A stretch of DNA of 64,000 nt from the NCBI GenBank assembly GCA_001600355.1, contig BCJU01000001.1, forward strand, positions 1,137,178 through 1,201,177, given 5' to 3'. Shown here piece after piece: positions 29,189-40,400 of the stretch. The position numbers were made by a program, and so were the translations under genes. Position 1 is the stretch's first letter. Every line of letters starts with the position of its first letter. The notes beneath the pieces were generated by a model. That model searched no databases, had not been told where the DNA came from, and saw only the letters and a program-made list of their open reading frames with translations. This stretch comes from Meira nashicola. Taxonomy: Eukaryota; Basidiomycota; Exobasidiomycetes; Exobasidiales; Brachybasidiaceae.

Positions 29189-32100
29189 TCAAGGTGAAAA
29201 AACACCTGAAGATGTGAATTTGATAGGTGAAGGAACGCTAAACGGTTGAGCCCTCGGCCCGCGAGGACTTGGTGGTGTTGAGCTATTCTTCATACCTGCA
29301 GCCGTACCGCGAAAAGGTGCAGGAGTTGATTGTGTTTGACTTTGTCCAGAATGAACATGTTCATTTGAGGGTAAAGATGTTCTTGATGTATTTGAAATGT
29401 TTTGATACTGGTTTGGTTGATATACAGGAATGTCATACGATGGAGCCGAAGAGGGTCCATTTTGCAAAGACATACTATTCTGTTCTAGAGTAGAAACAGG
29501 AGAATTCTTATTCCGCTTCCATTGGCCTAATTGTGCTTTGACGGTATCGATTATCAAAGGTGAGCCACGAACTCGAGGTGAATTAGCTGCCGAATTGGAT
29601 TGTCTCAACGCATTTCGAGCTGCCAAGCTGTTAGGTGAAACACTACCATTTCCAAACGAAGAAGAACGTGCGCTAAATGCAGGTTGAGGTGGTGCAAATT
29701 CAGGTGGACTTCCGGTTGACATATTGTTAACGTTGCCAGGAACAGAAGTTGAATGTGGTAATTGATCATAATTAATCGATTGCATCAATTTTGTATTCCC
29801 TTGAAGGCTTGGACTGGGTGGTAAGGCGGCAAATCGATATCTGGGACTTAATGGGCTCATTGATCTTCTGATCGGTAATGCACTTCCATCGTTTACCATC
29901 AATCTAGGTGAATTGCGTCTGACTGATGGTGATGCTGTTGCGACCGAAACACCATTTCCATTTGTTGTTGTTGTTGCTTTACCACCTGCCGCTGATAATG
30001 AAGCACGTCGATTTTGTCTGTAATCTTGACGTCGATCAGATATACTTCCCATCGAGCGTCGTATAGGCTTATCATCTTTCTTTTGTTGATCCGGAACAGA
30101 TGAAGTATCTCCAGAAAGTTCATTCGAGCTCAACGGCGTTTCAATGTATCTTGGCCTTTCAATCATATCAGACATACCGCTTCGAGTTGTACCTGAAGCA
30201 TAAGATCGCGTAGGACTTTGCACGTAAACCTCTTCGAATCCATTTGGCATTCGTTCACTTTCATCATCTACTGGCTCACCTGCCAAAGAAATAATTTCTT
30301 GACGACGGATCAATTCTTGCAATGTTGGAGCGGGCAACCTTGGCGTAGGATTTGCGAATTTAATTCCCAGAGCATCTGCACTTAGACCTCTCTCATTTGA
30401 GTCATTCAAGCTTTGATGTTGTTCAGTATTGGTATCCTTTGAAGGTATTGGAGCGACTGTCAATGAGTCTGTACTTTCCAACGGAGATCGATGGGCTGAG
30501 ATGGGATGTTCAGCGCTCAATGGACTGAGACTTGGGCCAAATTGACCAGAACTTGCAAGTTCACTATTCGGTTGATCAATATCAGCTAAATGTTGGTCGT
30601 ATAAGAATGTGGGTGTACGACCTCCACTTGCTTCAAGTGCGTCCTGATGGGAAGAAATTCCAGAGATACCCGATAAACGTGAAGGTAACATCAATTCATG
30701 ATCATCATCATGACCAACTTCATTTTCTTCATCTTCGTTGATACTCATCGAACCTCGACTGATCTCAATACGGTCCGTTCGTTCGCCTTCGGAAGCACTA
30801 TCATCTTGACTCCATTGATCACCAGAAAGCGTTGAATTTCGATTGGTGCTATTACCTCCTCTGGTTGTAGTCATATCGTCTTGTGGTGGCGAATTAGTCT
30901 CTACTTCTCCTTCTCTGTGCAAAAGGTGAGAATTGAAAAATGGATTAACAGATCCTTCCATCATACCTTCTTCACCTCTTGATCTTAACCATGCAAGCTG
31001 TTCGTCATCCTCATCTTCTTCTTGTGTTGAAGCTATGCGTGGACTGACAGCTTTGGAAGAATATGCATCACTAACACTTTCAATATAAGATCCACGAATT
31101 AAGCGTGCAAAAGCTGATTGTTGATAATCAGTAGATTGTCCACTCTCCTCTTCTTTTTCGTTTGTGTCCTCTGTCTTGTTAGCCTCAAACTTCTCTTGTG
31201 ATAAAGGTTTAGGCGTTTCTGATGATCGCCGATCGTGTGTCTGACTTGCTTCATTTGAATGTTCTTTAGCGAATGCGTCATCGATGCTGAGTTGTTTTTC
31301 CATATTTTCGAGCAAATCATCTTTATTAGTGCTAGCTTCGTATGATTCTGACGAGGGTGCATTGCCGGATACCAAAGAAAATTGTGAGCTACTACGATCG
31401 GATTCTGGCATCTCTGCTTGTACACCAATCGTTGTATATTGTGGTCGAACGATCATAGGCGCTACTTCTTCTACCGGATCACTTGGCTGAACTTGTTGCG
31501 AGAATGTTTCTTCATCTTTCTCTTTGTCATTTTCATCTGCTTTTCCTGTTTCCGGAATTGTGGGAGAAAAATGTCTGCGTTGTTCGCTTATCCATTCATC
31601 ACGCATTGCATAATCTTTACTGTCTGAATCGTAGGATTCTTCCAATGGTTCTTCATTTGGCTGTACCGGTACGTGATGTTCTGTGGAGATTTGTTTTTCC
31701 TGACGCGATTGTACTTCTCCTTGTCCCGTTTCTGATTGAGAATGCTCTTTCTCTCTGGGCTCAACTTGAATATTGGCTAAAGTTGGCTGATCGACGATTG
31801 CTTCTGTCAAACGTACAGATTTCTGGTCTTGTACAAGCGATGCTTGTTTTTCTGCATCTTCAATATTTCTTTCTAGGTTTGATGAAGAAGAGCTTGAATG
31901 TTTCAGTGCTGCCAATTCTGCCACATCTTCCGATGAAACATTTTCTACGGCTTTTTGCGTTGCAGCAGAAAGAGATTTTGGTCTTGAAGTCAAAGTGGAA
32001 ATGTCATCTCTTCTTTCTTTTTCATTGTGCTGATCATCAGCTTCTACCGATCGCTTCTCCTCATTATAGGCAACAGATGCTTCCGAAGGTGATATGATCC

Positions 32101-35100
32101 TTGGCATTGCTGGAATTTGATCCGATTGTGGTGATCGGAACCATCTTGGGGAAGCGGAAACACTTGCAGACAAAGATCTAGCGCGAGCCATACTTTCCGA
32201 TGCACTTACATGAGATGAAAATCGCATTCGTTTAGGGGCAGAAAGTTTAGCAGATTCTTCTTGTTCTCCACGTTCTTCTGTTGGTAAAATTTGCACAATG
32301 GGCGATCTTTGTTGACCAAAACCTGCTGGTGAAAGAAGCGCTAATGCTCTTTCCATATCCATTAATGTATCACTCATTTCCGACGTAGAGCTACTTCCGC
32401 TCATCTGACCAGGAGATCGAAGCGGGGGTGGCACATCCAATTGCCGCGGAGATAATTGTGTAGGCGAATTCATAGTGGGCATTTCAGCAGATAAACTTTC
32501 TTGTCGTAACATGTAAGGTCTTGTTTTCAATTCTTCAGTAGGTGCTGGAATATCACGTTCATTTTGACTACCTTGTCTCATTGCATCGGGCGTTTGAGGT
32601 GGTAATAAATTGCTCAAATTAGGAGATGGGCCTCCAAATGTTCCCTCATCATTTTCTTGTAACGCAATCGGGCTCAAAAGTGATGCAGCAGAACCATGTA
32701 AATCAACACCCGTACCTGCTTGCAATAGTGGATTGATTGCTTGCAAGTCACCATCCGATCTAGGATCAACGATGAATTGCATATCTTGCGATGCACGTGA
32801 AGCATGTCCAAAGTTACGTCTTGAAGAATGTCTGGAATGTCGACTTGCACGAGATGTGGACTTTGAACTATGACGTGAATGTCTTCTCGTTGAAGATGTT
32901 GCTGATAAGATCGATTCACGATCTTTACGAGATGCATTTCGTGATGCAGATCGCGAATCTGGGCGAGAATCAGGTCGTGACTTGACAGAGTAATTTGCAG
33001 AACTTCTTCGAGTTGACGTCACAGTTGCATCACCATCAGGCTCGAATGATCTCTCTTCAATTGATGGTAACAAAGGAATATTACCAGTAGGATCAGATGC
33101 TTTTGCTGCCCATAAACCAACAACATCAGCTACATCATCTTGAGATGCTTGTGATTCTTCGTCTACGTCTCGTTCGCCGTTCTCGTCATCTACTTGCTCC
33201 GCCGGAGGAGAGTGAGTTTTGACGATCCATTCATGTACTGCTGAACCTCGTCCTTGACTGCTTCCACGTTTGCTATCCGCAGAAATGTGTTTGTTCATCG
33301 TACTAAGGGTAGAAGCAGAAAGGGCATCGAATTTTGCAGAATTTTTTGGATCTTTTATCGATCTACTGTTTTGCGGTTCATGCATGCCTGTCCAAGCTCT
33401 GTCATCTTCCATCTCATCTAAGGCATGAGGGTTAAAGAGTTGTTCATCTTGGTTGATAAACTCTTCTTCTTCTTCTTCTTCTTCTTCTTCTTCTTCCTCA
33501 TCATCTTCTTCGATTTGATCAGCATCAAGTGCGCCTATATCCAAATCTCTTGTACTGCGTCCTTCATAATTACTGCTCGATCCATTCACAACACCCATCA
33601 AAGCTGAAAAACCTGCGTAACTCCTTCCATCTTGACTCACGCCGCCCAATTCTTCATCCACATCCAGGCTTTCATCACCTGGCACAGCTCTTTGTATTTC
33701 TTCGTGTTCGTCGTATTGATCATGCTGTTCTTCATCATCATCATCACCTTCATCTAAAGGAGCATACCCTTTGGATGCTTCAGGAACAAACAAGCTTGTG
33801 TATGATCGAGTTTGAGCATCACTTGCGATTGTATCGTATGATTTACGCTCTTCAAAACGTCTTGAATCGATCGTCATTGGTCCTTCCGTACTTGCTGTAC
33901 GAGATTCGTTTGGCATTCTTAGTTGTTTGGGTAGATGCATACTTCGTCTACCTTGTGTATGCTTTCTAGCAGATCCTTCAGGCACATGAATACCAGATGC
34001 TCCTTCATACGCCGGACGGCCTTCTCGTACAGCAGCAGTCGCTCCAATAAATTGATTCCACCAAGGTGCTCTTGATTTATCTACCACCCATTCGATTCGT
34101 CCAACAATAGGTAATCTACTTGAAACAGATGACATGTTACTAGCAGCAGGAGAGGCTCGCCAAGATACATCTTGTGTTTGATTGTATCCACGATTAAATC
34201 CTTTGCGCATTGGAGATGGAGTCATCATTTGTCTTGGACTGATGCCATTGTAAGATGTAGAACCATTTTGCAGATGTGGGTATTGAAATCGATGACTTGC
34301 ATTTGGATCAAGCGGATGAAACATACTGTCTTCTAGTCCTTCTTCATCTTTTACGGGTGTGCCCCTTTCCGTATTGGAGTCAACGCGTAGATCTATTCCG
34401 GAAGCGGCACTGTACTTTCTATCATGACCGTTTGAAAAAGGTGAAGGTGATGGTGAAGGATTTGTTATGTCTCGATATAGATCTTCTGAATTATCATCAA
34501 AATACCGATTCCATAAATAAGGCCACGTTTCTTCACCTACTCGCGGCCCAAGATTACCTTCTCCATCATCGCATAAATAGATGGAAAGACCTCCTATCGA
34601 TGGCAGACCGTACTCCCGTGAGATAGCATATAATTGACCGCCAAGAGTAGGATATAAAGGCATAAGAGTACCTCTTTTTACATGAGCACTACTTGCAAAA
34701 GATGTTGAACGAGATGATGATGATCCATCTGCTTGTGATGCTAGCTCATTCGGAGGAATGACTGTAACAAAGAATCTTGTCATTGGCGTATGTGGACTTC
34801 TGCTATATCCGAATCCAGGTAATTGCTGTCGATCATTTATAGATCTATTGGGAGTTGCACTCCTTCCAGCAGAAACAGAAAGAGGTGATGCTCTAGGTAA
34901 TCTTGAATTGTATTCGATCGAAGTAGGTTGTGTAAGATTGCTTGCGTTTCTCATCTTTGGCGCGAATGAATGCTGCTGTTGTTGAAAGTGTGATTGTTGA
35001 GATGTAGAAGATTGTGGTAAGAAACTTTCAGGAACTAAAGGTGATCTTGGCCTTCGATTTGAATGATGTTGATGATCAGTATGAAAAGATGATCGGTTAC

Positions 35101-35167
35101 GTGATGTATTGCTTTCAGCGTAGGCTTGCCCTCGTAATGGGATCCTATCCTCAAAAGTGTTAGACAT
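29189..35167 (-). CDS. Giant Ser-rich disordered protein with a conserved N-terminal fungal domain
   Basis: 1992 residues, intronless. Residues 125-390 look folded: FFVTVIPPNEL, GTLMPLYPTLGGQLYAISRE, YGLPSIGGLSIYL, then PRVGEETWPYLWNRYF, and IVGRIEWVVDKSRAPWWNQF. I recall this arrangement from uncharacterised fungal proteins but cannot name it. The remaining 1600 residues are low complexity: long Ser/Asp/Glu/Gln tracts, a poly-Glu run around residue 560, and an S/R/H-rich stretch (SRHSSKSTSRASRHSRHSSR). SP-type phosphorylation sites are abundant, so a regulated scaffold is plausible. No transmembrane segment. Converges on the voltage-sensor gene with a 203-bp gap. Confidence 0.75.
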   Translation of the reverse strand: MSNTFEDRIPLRGQAYAESNTSRNRSSFHTDHQHHSNRRPRSPLVPESFLPQSSTSQQSHFQQQQHSFAPKMRNASNLTQPTSIEYNSRLPRASPLSVSAGRSATPNRSINDRQQLPGFGYSRSPHTPMTRFFVTVIPPNELASQADGSSSSRSTSFASSAHVKRGTLMPLYPTLGGQLYAISREYGLPSIGGLSIYLCDDGEGNLGPRVGEETWPYLWNRYFDDNSEDLYRDITNPSPSPSPFSNGHDRKYSAASGIDLRVDSNTERGTPVKDEEGLEDSMFHPLDPNASHRFQYPHLQNGSTSYNGISPRQMMTPSPMRKGFNRGYNQTQDVSWRASPAASNMSSVSSRLPIVGRIEWVVDKSRAPWWNQFIGATAAVREGRPAYEGASGIHVPEGSARKHTQGRRSMHLPKQLRMPNESRTASTEGPMTIDSRRFEERKSYDTIASDAQTRSYTSLFVPEASKGYAPLDEGDDDDEEQHDQYDEHEEIQRAVPGDESLDVDEELGGVSQDGRSYAGFSALMGVVNGSSSNYEGRSTRDLDIGALDADQIEEDDEEEEEEEEEEEEEFINQDEQLFNPHALDEMEDDRAWTGMHEPQNSRSIKDPKNSAKFDALSASTLSTMNKHISADSKRGSSQGRGSAVHEWIVKTHSPPAEQVDDENGERDVDEESQASQDDVADVVGLWAAKASDPTGNIPLLPSIEERSFEPDGDATVTSTRRSSANYSVKSRPDSRPDSRSASRNASRKDRESILSATSSTRRHSRHSSKSTSRASRHSRHSSRRNFGHASRASQDMQFIVDPRSDGDLQAINPLLQAGTGVDLHGSAASLLSPIALQENDEGTFGGPSPNLSNLLPPQTPDAMRQGSQNERDIPAPTEELKTRPYMLRQESLSAEMPTMNSPTQLSPRQLDVPPPLRSPGQMSGSSSTSEMSDTLMDMERALALLSPAGFGQQRSPIVQILPTEERGEQEESAKLSAPKRMRFSSHVSASESMARARSLSASVSASPRWFRSPQSDQIPAMPRIISPSEASVAYNEEKRSVEADDQHNEKERRDDISTLTSRPKSLSAATQKAVENVSSEDVAELAALKHSSSSSSNLERNIEDAEKQASLVQDQKSVRLTEAIVDQPTLANIQVEPREKEHSQSETGQGEVQSRQEKQISTEHHVPVQPNEEPLEESYDSDSKDYAMRDEWISEQRRHFSPTIPETGKADENDKEKDEETFSQQVQPSDPVEEVAPMIVRPQYTTIGVQAEMPESDRSSSQFSLVSGNAPSSESYEASTNKDDLLENMEKQLSIDDAFAKEHSNEASQTHDRRSSETPKPLSQEKFEANKTEDTNEKEEESGQSTDYQQSAFARLIRGSYIESVSDAYSSKAVSPRIASTQEEDEDDEQLAWLRSRGEEGMMEGSVNPFFNSHLLHREGEVETNSPPQDDMTTTRGGNSTNRNSTLSGDQWSQDDSASEGERTDRIEISRGSMSINEDEENEVGHDDDHELMLPSRLSGISGISSHQDALEASGGRTPTFLYDQHLADIDQPNSELASSGQFGPSLSPLSAEHPISAHRSPLESTDSLTVAPIPSKDTNTEQHQSLNDSNERGLSADALGIKFANPTPRLPAPTLQELIRRQEIISLAGEPVDDESERMPNGFEEVYVQSPTRSYASGTTRSGMSDMIERPRYIETPLSSNELSGDTSSVPDQQKKDDKPIRRSMGSISDRRQDYRQNRRASLSAAGGKATTTTNGNGVSVATASPSVRRNSPRLMVNDGSALPIRRSMSPLSPRYRFAALPPSPSLQGNTKLMQSINYDQLPHSTSVPGNVNNMSTGSPPEFAPPQPAFSARSSSFGNGSVSPNSLAARNALRQSNSAANSPRVRGSPLIIDTVKAQLGQWKRNKNSPVSTLEQNSMSLQNGPSSAPSYDIPVYQPNQYQNISNTSRTSLPSNEHVHSGQSQTQSTPAPFRGTAAGMKNSSTPPSPRGPRAQPFSVPSPIKFTSSGVFSP
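33462..33497 (-). repeat. (TTC)n microsatellite encoding poly-Glu
   Basis: About twelve tandem TTC/CTT triplets, read on the minus strand as GAA/GAG. They encode the uninterrupted Glu run of the giant Ser-rich protein. Length variation here would change the protein without shifting frame. Confidence 0.85.
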
Positions 35168-37485
35168 CTTTCCGCACAGAGGCGGTTCTTTGTATGATTG
35201 TGAAAGCTAGCCTGATTAATGTATGTCAAGCATCCAAAAAACACTTCTTTTTGATATGTTGGTAGAAGTTTTGAAAAGTGGCGTATTTGAATGAGAAGGG
35301 CGTTTTAAACAAGTTTCCGCTATCAACACTGCAGAAGCTCCGTCAAAGAAAAAAAAACAGGTTGATTTGTCGAATAGGTTGAACAAGCTTTGAATGTTTT
35401 GCAGATTTACACCCAAATCTTTACGTGTTGTTAGAGGCGTAAAAGAAAGGAATTGAATGTCAATTAGACTGAGTGTGAATTCGAAAGACGGCGCAGAGAG
35501 AGAAAAGCACAACCAGTATGTTATATCCGCTCTCTTTACTCCGAATAACTTAGCCGGGATAACTCTTTATTAAGGCGTTAAATTGAGACCGAATTCCAAA
35601 AACAACTTCTTCCTTTGTGATTGTTCGGGGTAGGGATGACGATGATGATAATAACAATGACAAAAATATAAATAAAGTCCGGCTTAATCAAAACCTTCAT
35701 CACCATTCACACTTTACAAGATCACAGCCAAAAAAACGTTACTTCCGATACATGCACGGTAAAGTCGCGTAATTGCCTTTTTTTTTCCTCGCTTTGTTCA
35801 ATACGCGAATACACACGACTTTATATTTTGGTTGAATGCACGTTCAAAAGTTACACAGGCTAAAAATCAGTCAGGGCAAAATTGTGATCGGGTTATTTTT
35901 ACCTTTTTACTCAAAAAAAAAAAGTAGGGATATTTGATTGCATAAAAGGCACTCTATCACAATAAGTGCATCTTTGGCGCGTAATTACGTTTTTCCTTCA
36001 TCATCTTACGCGTGCACACACACACACACACAATAAACGCACAAACACGTCAAAAATCTGTAATTTGTGACAATAGGAGTCCTAATTTGCGGTGCCGTGA
36101 TGAAAGAAAAAAAGAGCGGGAAGGTAGGGAAAGTGAACGATTGCAATTTAACTTTTGACATGCAAATTTATGCACCTTTGGCCGTTTTTTTGTCTTCTTT
36201 AGATCAGGGTTCTTTTGCCGCATGGAAATATACATACATATCCTCGCTTGCTTATTGTTTTTTGGCTTGCTTTTGACAGATTTGGAGTCCGTCGTTCTTT
36301 GGCTGTTCATGTTTTTTTTTCTTCCTTCCGGCTTATTTGTCAAATTGAATTGGCAAAGAAATGAAGTTGTTTATAAGATCAACAGAAGCGATCTTTGCAT
36401 TCCAGGGTGTACATTAGTATATGGTAAAACAATGACTTGAAACATGCCCAAAGTAAACCTTAACTTTATTAACTTTTGGAAATTATCCGAAAATGCAACT
36501 CATCGAGATACATGATCTTAGATGATGTACAATGTACCCTTCTTATGGACTTCACTAATGAGATAGATGCACAATAACTCACTAACGGTGATCAAATGTG
36601 ACCCCTCTCATAAATTTTCGGCGCAATGACAGAATGATTACGAATAAGGATGATTAGGGAATGTTTGTACACACACACACACACAGAGCACCTTCCCTGC
36701 TCGGAGGGAAAAGTCCGTGTTTAGTGTGTGACATTTTACCTCCTGAACAACAAACATTCCAATCAACCACCGGTCGTTGCTTTTTTTTTGTGGCTGGAAA
36801 TCCGGCTAAAAAGACACTAATGCCAGATGAGCAAAGAAACACCGAGTTAGCACTTCCTGTGCGAAAATATATGTAAGCACACGAGAAAAGCCAAGTCGCG
36901 CCGGCGCGAATTAAGGTGCAGACAAAACGCGTTTTCCCAACAACAACACCCAAATCGCGTCGCGTAGCATGCTACTTGTGCAAAACACATAGTCTATGTA
37001 GGTATGTAGTTGTACACCGTGACCAAAGTCATTTACGGGGTAAGCCACGATAATAAAGTAGTTCTATAATCTGCAATGTAGATCCATTCCATACGAGCCA
37101 AATTGATTAATTGCATTCCTTATTGCCACACCAATCAATTAGTGAAAATCCTTGGCTGAAACATCAGGAATTGCAATGTAACTTATGAGAAATCGGAATA
37201 TATTTCCCGATCAGAAATGTCAATCACCCGATTCTTCGATTTCCTACAGATAGAATCAATACAAGCATACACCGGCAAAGCATTTGATTAGAAAGAAAAG
37301 CAAATACACTGCAAGCTGACTCGCAAAAAATTGGGTCAAAAAAAGGATGTGGAGGAAAGAGTATACAGTAAAAGAGAGAAAGAGAGTGTGTGTTTGATGT
37401 GATGTTTAAAACAAATAGGATACAGCAATGAAGGTTTTTAATAAGATGAAAGAGTGTAATTTTGATTTGAGTGTGTTGACACAAT
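35168..37485. other. 2.3-kb gene-poor interval with two (CA)n microsatellites
   Basis: I find no ORF with a recognisable product, no tRNA and no transposon. It contains (CA)9 at 36015..36032 and (AC)n at 36669..36685, several poly-A/T tracts, and a palindromic GCGCCGGCGC near 36900. It is the upstream region of the giant Ser-rich gene and the 3' side of the next long gene, so a long promoter or a non-coding transcript are both possible. Confidence 0.45.
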
Positions 37486-40400
37486 CTATACCATAGGTAC
37501 ATTGACCGTGCCAGGGAAGCGGTTCAAAAGGCTTGTATTACTCGCAAAGCTAGAACCGGATAAACGATGAACACTCATCCCGGAAGGAGAAGGTGCACGA
37601 CCATCTCCAATATTGCTATTAGCAGCCGATAACCATGATTGTTGAATAGCATTAGTAGAAATGACAGGTGTATTGGAAGAAGATAATGTTGGCCTTGCAC
37701 GTAACATTTGAGCGTTTGCAAAAGTTGTTGCTTTAGGTGTAGAAGCTTGTGAATCACTTTCAAGGTTAGGCAAACCGGGTAAGGTATTGATCAAAATCGA
37801 ATTTGGAGATGCATTAGAGACTTGAATTGACAAGCCAGCAGAACGAGCGACACCCATTGGACCATGATTATTAATCGATCCTGTTGCACTACCTGCCCTT
37901 GAAACACGTTTGCTCGCTGTAGAGAACAGAGGTCGGGTAGGCGTAGTTGCATAATTGATCGATGATAATTGCAAGCCAGTACTAAATCCTGATCCAAAGC
38001 TTGTTGAAGGACTTAAACCGAATGCACTACTACTTCTTGATGCATTGGATCGATGAGAAGATTGATTCAAATGTGGCAAAGGTGATGCAGGCGCTCCAGC
38101 TTGATTCGTTGCCAAACTTAAAGGTCTTAATTTTGACAATCGTTCAGCTTGTCTTTCTTCTGCTGTCAGTGAAACTTGCTTTTTAATTCGGGCATGTTCG
38201 GGTGGCTGTTCAACCTCCAATTCAGGCAATGCAATAGTCTTTTCATACGGTGTTAAAGGTGGTGTAAGAATACCATGACCACTCAAGAATGGCTCTCCCA
38301 TATTGATTTTAAGCGCTTGCAAATCATTTCCAGAGAATTTTGTCTTTGTAGGAGAAGCATTTTGACCGACTTCAATGCTCAATCTGGCACTATGGCTCGT
38401 AAAGCCTCCTTGTTGCCCTTCCAATTCTTCACGAATGGGTTGTTTATTGACAATTTGTCTGCTTGACGATCTTCCATGTCCCCCCGATAATGCTTGTTTA
38501 GCTTGTTGTCTCTTTTGAATACTTTGTAATAATTTAGCCCTCTGATCTTGTGCATTTTCATAATCAAACGCTGCTTCAGTATCACCGGCTTCACTTGATA
38601 AGATTGTATCGCAATAACTACTTGCAATCGAATCACGTTGAACATCTCTGTTCAAATTCAACCACTTTTGTTGTTGACCTTGATCATGAGCTTGAATTGC
38701 CTGAATTGCAGATGAAGTATGATCCATCGAAGAAGCGGCAACTACATTATATCCAACAGATTCAGCACTTGTCCTTTCCGAAGAATTTGGTTCAGCATCA
38801 GCAAATCGAGGTGAAGAATTGTTACTCTTTCGATGTTCTTCTTCAATCACTTCATACGTATCATTCTGCTTCATTGATGATGGTCCTTGCATTCTTGACC
38901 ATGGGAAAGCTCTATTATGATCGTGACTTTGAGAAGAAGATCCATAGGAAGATATTGAACTATTCCGTTCTAGTGAAAAGGCTGATTGTCGTTGCTGGTT
39001 TCTGTTGATCATTGCAGTTTGCTTCAAGGACCTTTTGGATGCATTTGAGCCTTTTCGTTTTAGACTATTACTGGGTCGAAGCTTTTCAATCGTTTTTTCA
39101 CTTTCGCTCTGAAGACCTAGACCAGGATTGACAGGAGAGACTCTTTCAGCTTCGATGGAACTGGAAGATCTTTGAACGAATTGAGGCATCTCAATGTCAT
39201 CCGTAGACAAATTCCATGTTTCAGTCGGAGGGCCGAATGAATTAGGCGTTCCATCCATGAAAGAATTGCTGGACAATGCAGGGCTCACTCCAGAGATTGC
39301 ACCCAATTGAGGACTACGAGATGCAACGATACTACTCTCTTCTGCTTGTGTTGGATTAGGAGACGCACGTCCGCCACTACTTGTTGCACTATTGGAAGAT
39401 TTGGACCGTGACATGGAAAGCTTTGCACGTAGGTTTGATGCAAAACTTGGCTTGTTGCTTATAGTCTTTTGAAGTCCGTTATTATCAAATGTGTTCATTA
39501 GAGGAACATTTTTGTCATCGGAAGAGATTGCAGCTTGGCATTCTTCGATTAAATCGCTGGGAATTTGAAGAGCTGGCAAGTTTCGTGAGAAAGGTTGTCT
39601 GTCTTCCGCCAAGTTAGAACGAAGATCTGAAGGGATCATCTCTTCTTCGGTAGTATGATCGAATGTCACGGTAGGAATGGGCCTTTTATGTCCCTCGGAC
39701 GAATTTGATCTTCTGCTTTGATCACCGTCAATAACACTGGTATGAATTGTTGAATTTCCATCTTGAATTGCCGAAAAGCTTCCGCCATGATCAATCTGCG
39801 AGAAACTGGATCGATCAAGAGATAAATCCAATGAATTATTGTTGCTTTGCAAAACAGGTTCCATCGACGAGAACAATGCAGCTGTACGAACAGCAGATTC
39901 AACACTCATGCGACCAGCTTCGGTTTCTTGTGCTTGATTGGACGACAGCGCTTCATTTCTGGCCAATGTTTCAACTTTTTCAGCGGCCTGTCCTTCTTGA
40001 TATAGCGTTCTTCGGCTGTAGGGTGTGTAATAATCCACTGTTACTCTCGAGGGTCCTCCAGTGGTAGGCTTTTCATGCTTTTTGGGAGGGCCGGTAGCTG
40101 GTGGAGGAGGGCGAGATGATTTAGAAGCTTTTTTAGAATGTGATTTGGTGGAAGAGATTGAAGCCTTTGAAGTATGTCCCTTCGGAGCGTATACAACAGG
40201 TTTCGGAACCTGTGGTGCTCTTCTTGGAGGTTCTTCAAAGCTAGGTCCATCACTGTTAAAAGCGTTATCCAAAGCACTTGCTAACCATGAAGATTGCTCC
40301 ATAACGCTATTGTCAAGTTCAAAAGGTGATTCTTGATCGGATCTGTGTCCATCAAATTCCATGCCAAGATCTAGAACGGGCGTGAATGATTCACTATCAT

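Noticed and set aside
36015..36685. (CA)n tracts as a mobile-element or telomere-like signal
   Set aside because: Simple dinucleotide microsatellites with no terminal repeats, target duplications or transposase nearby.
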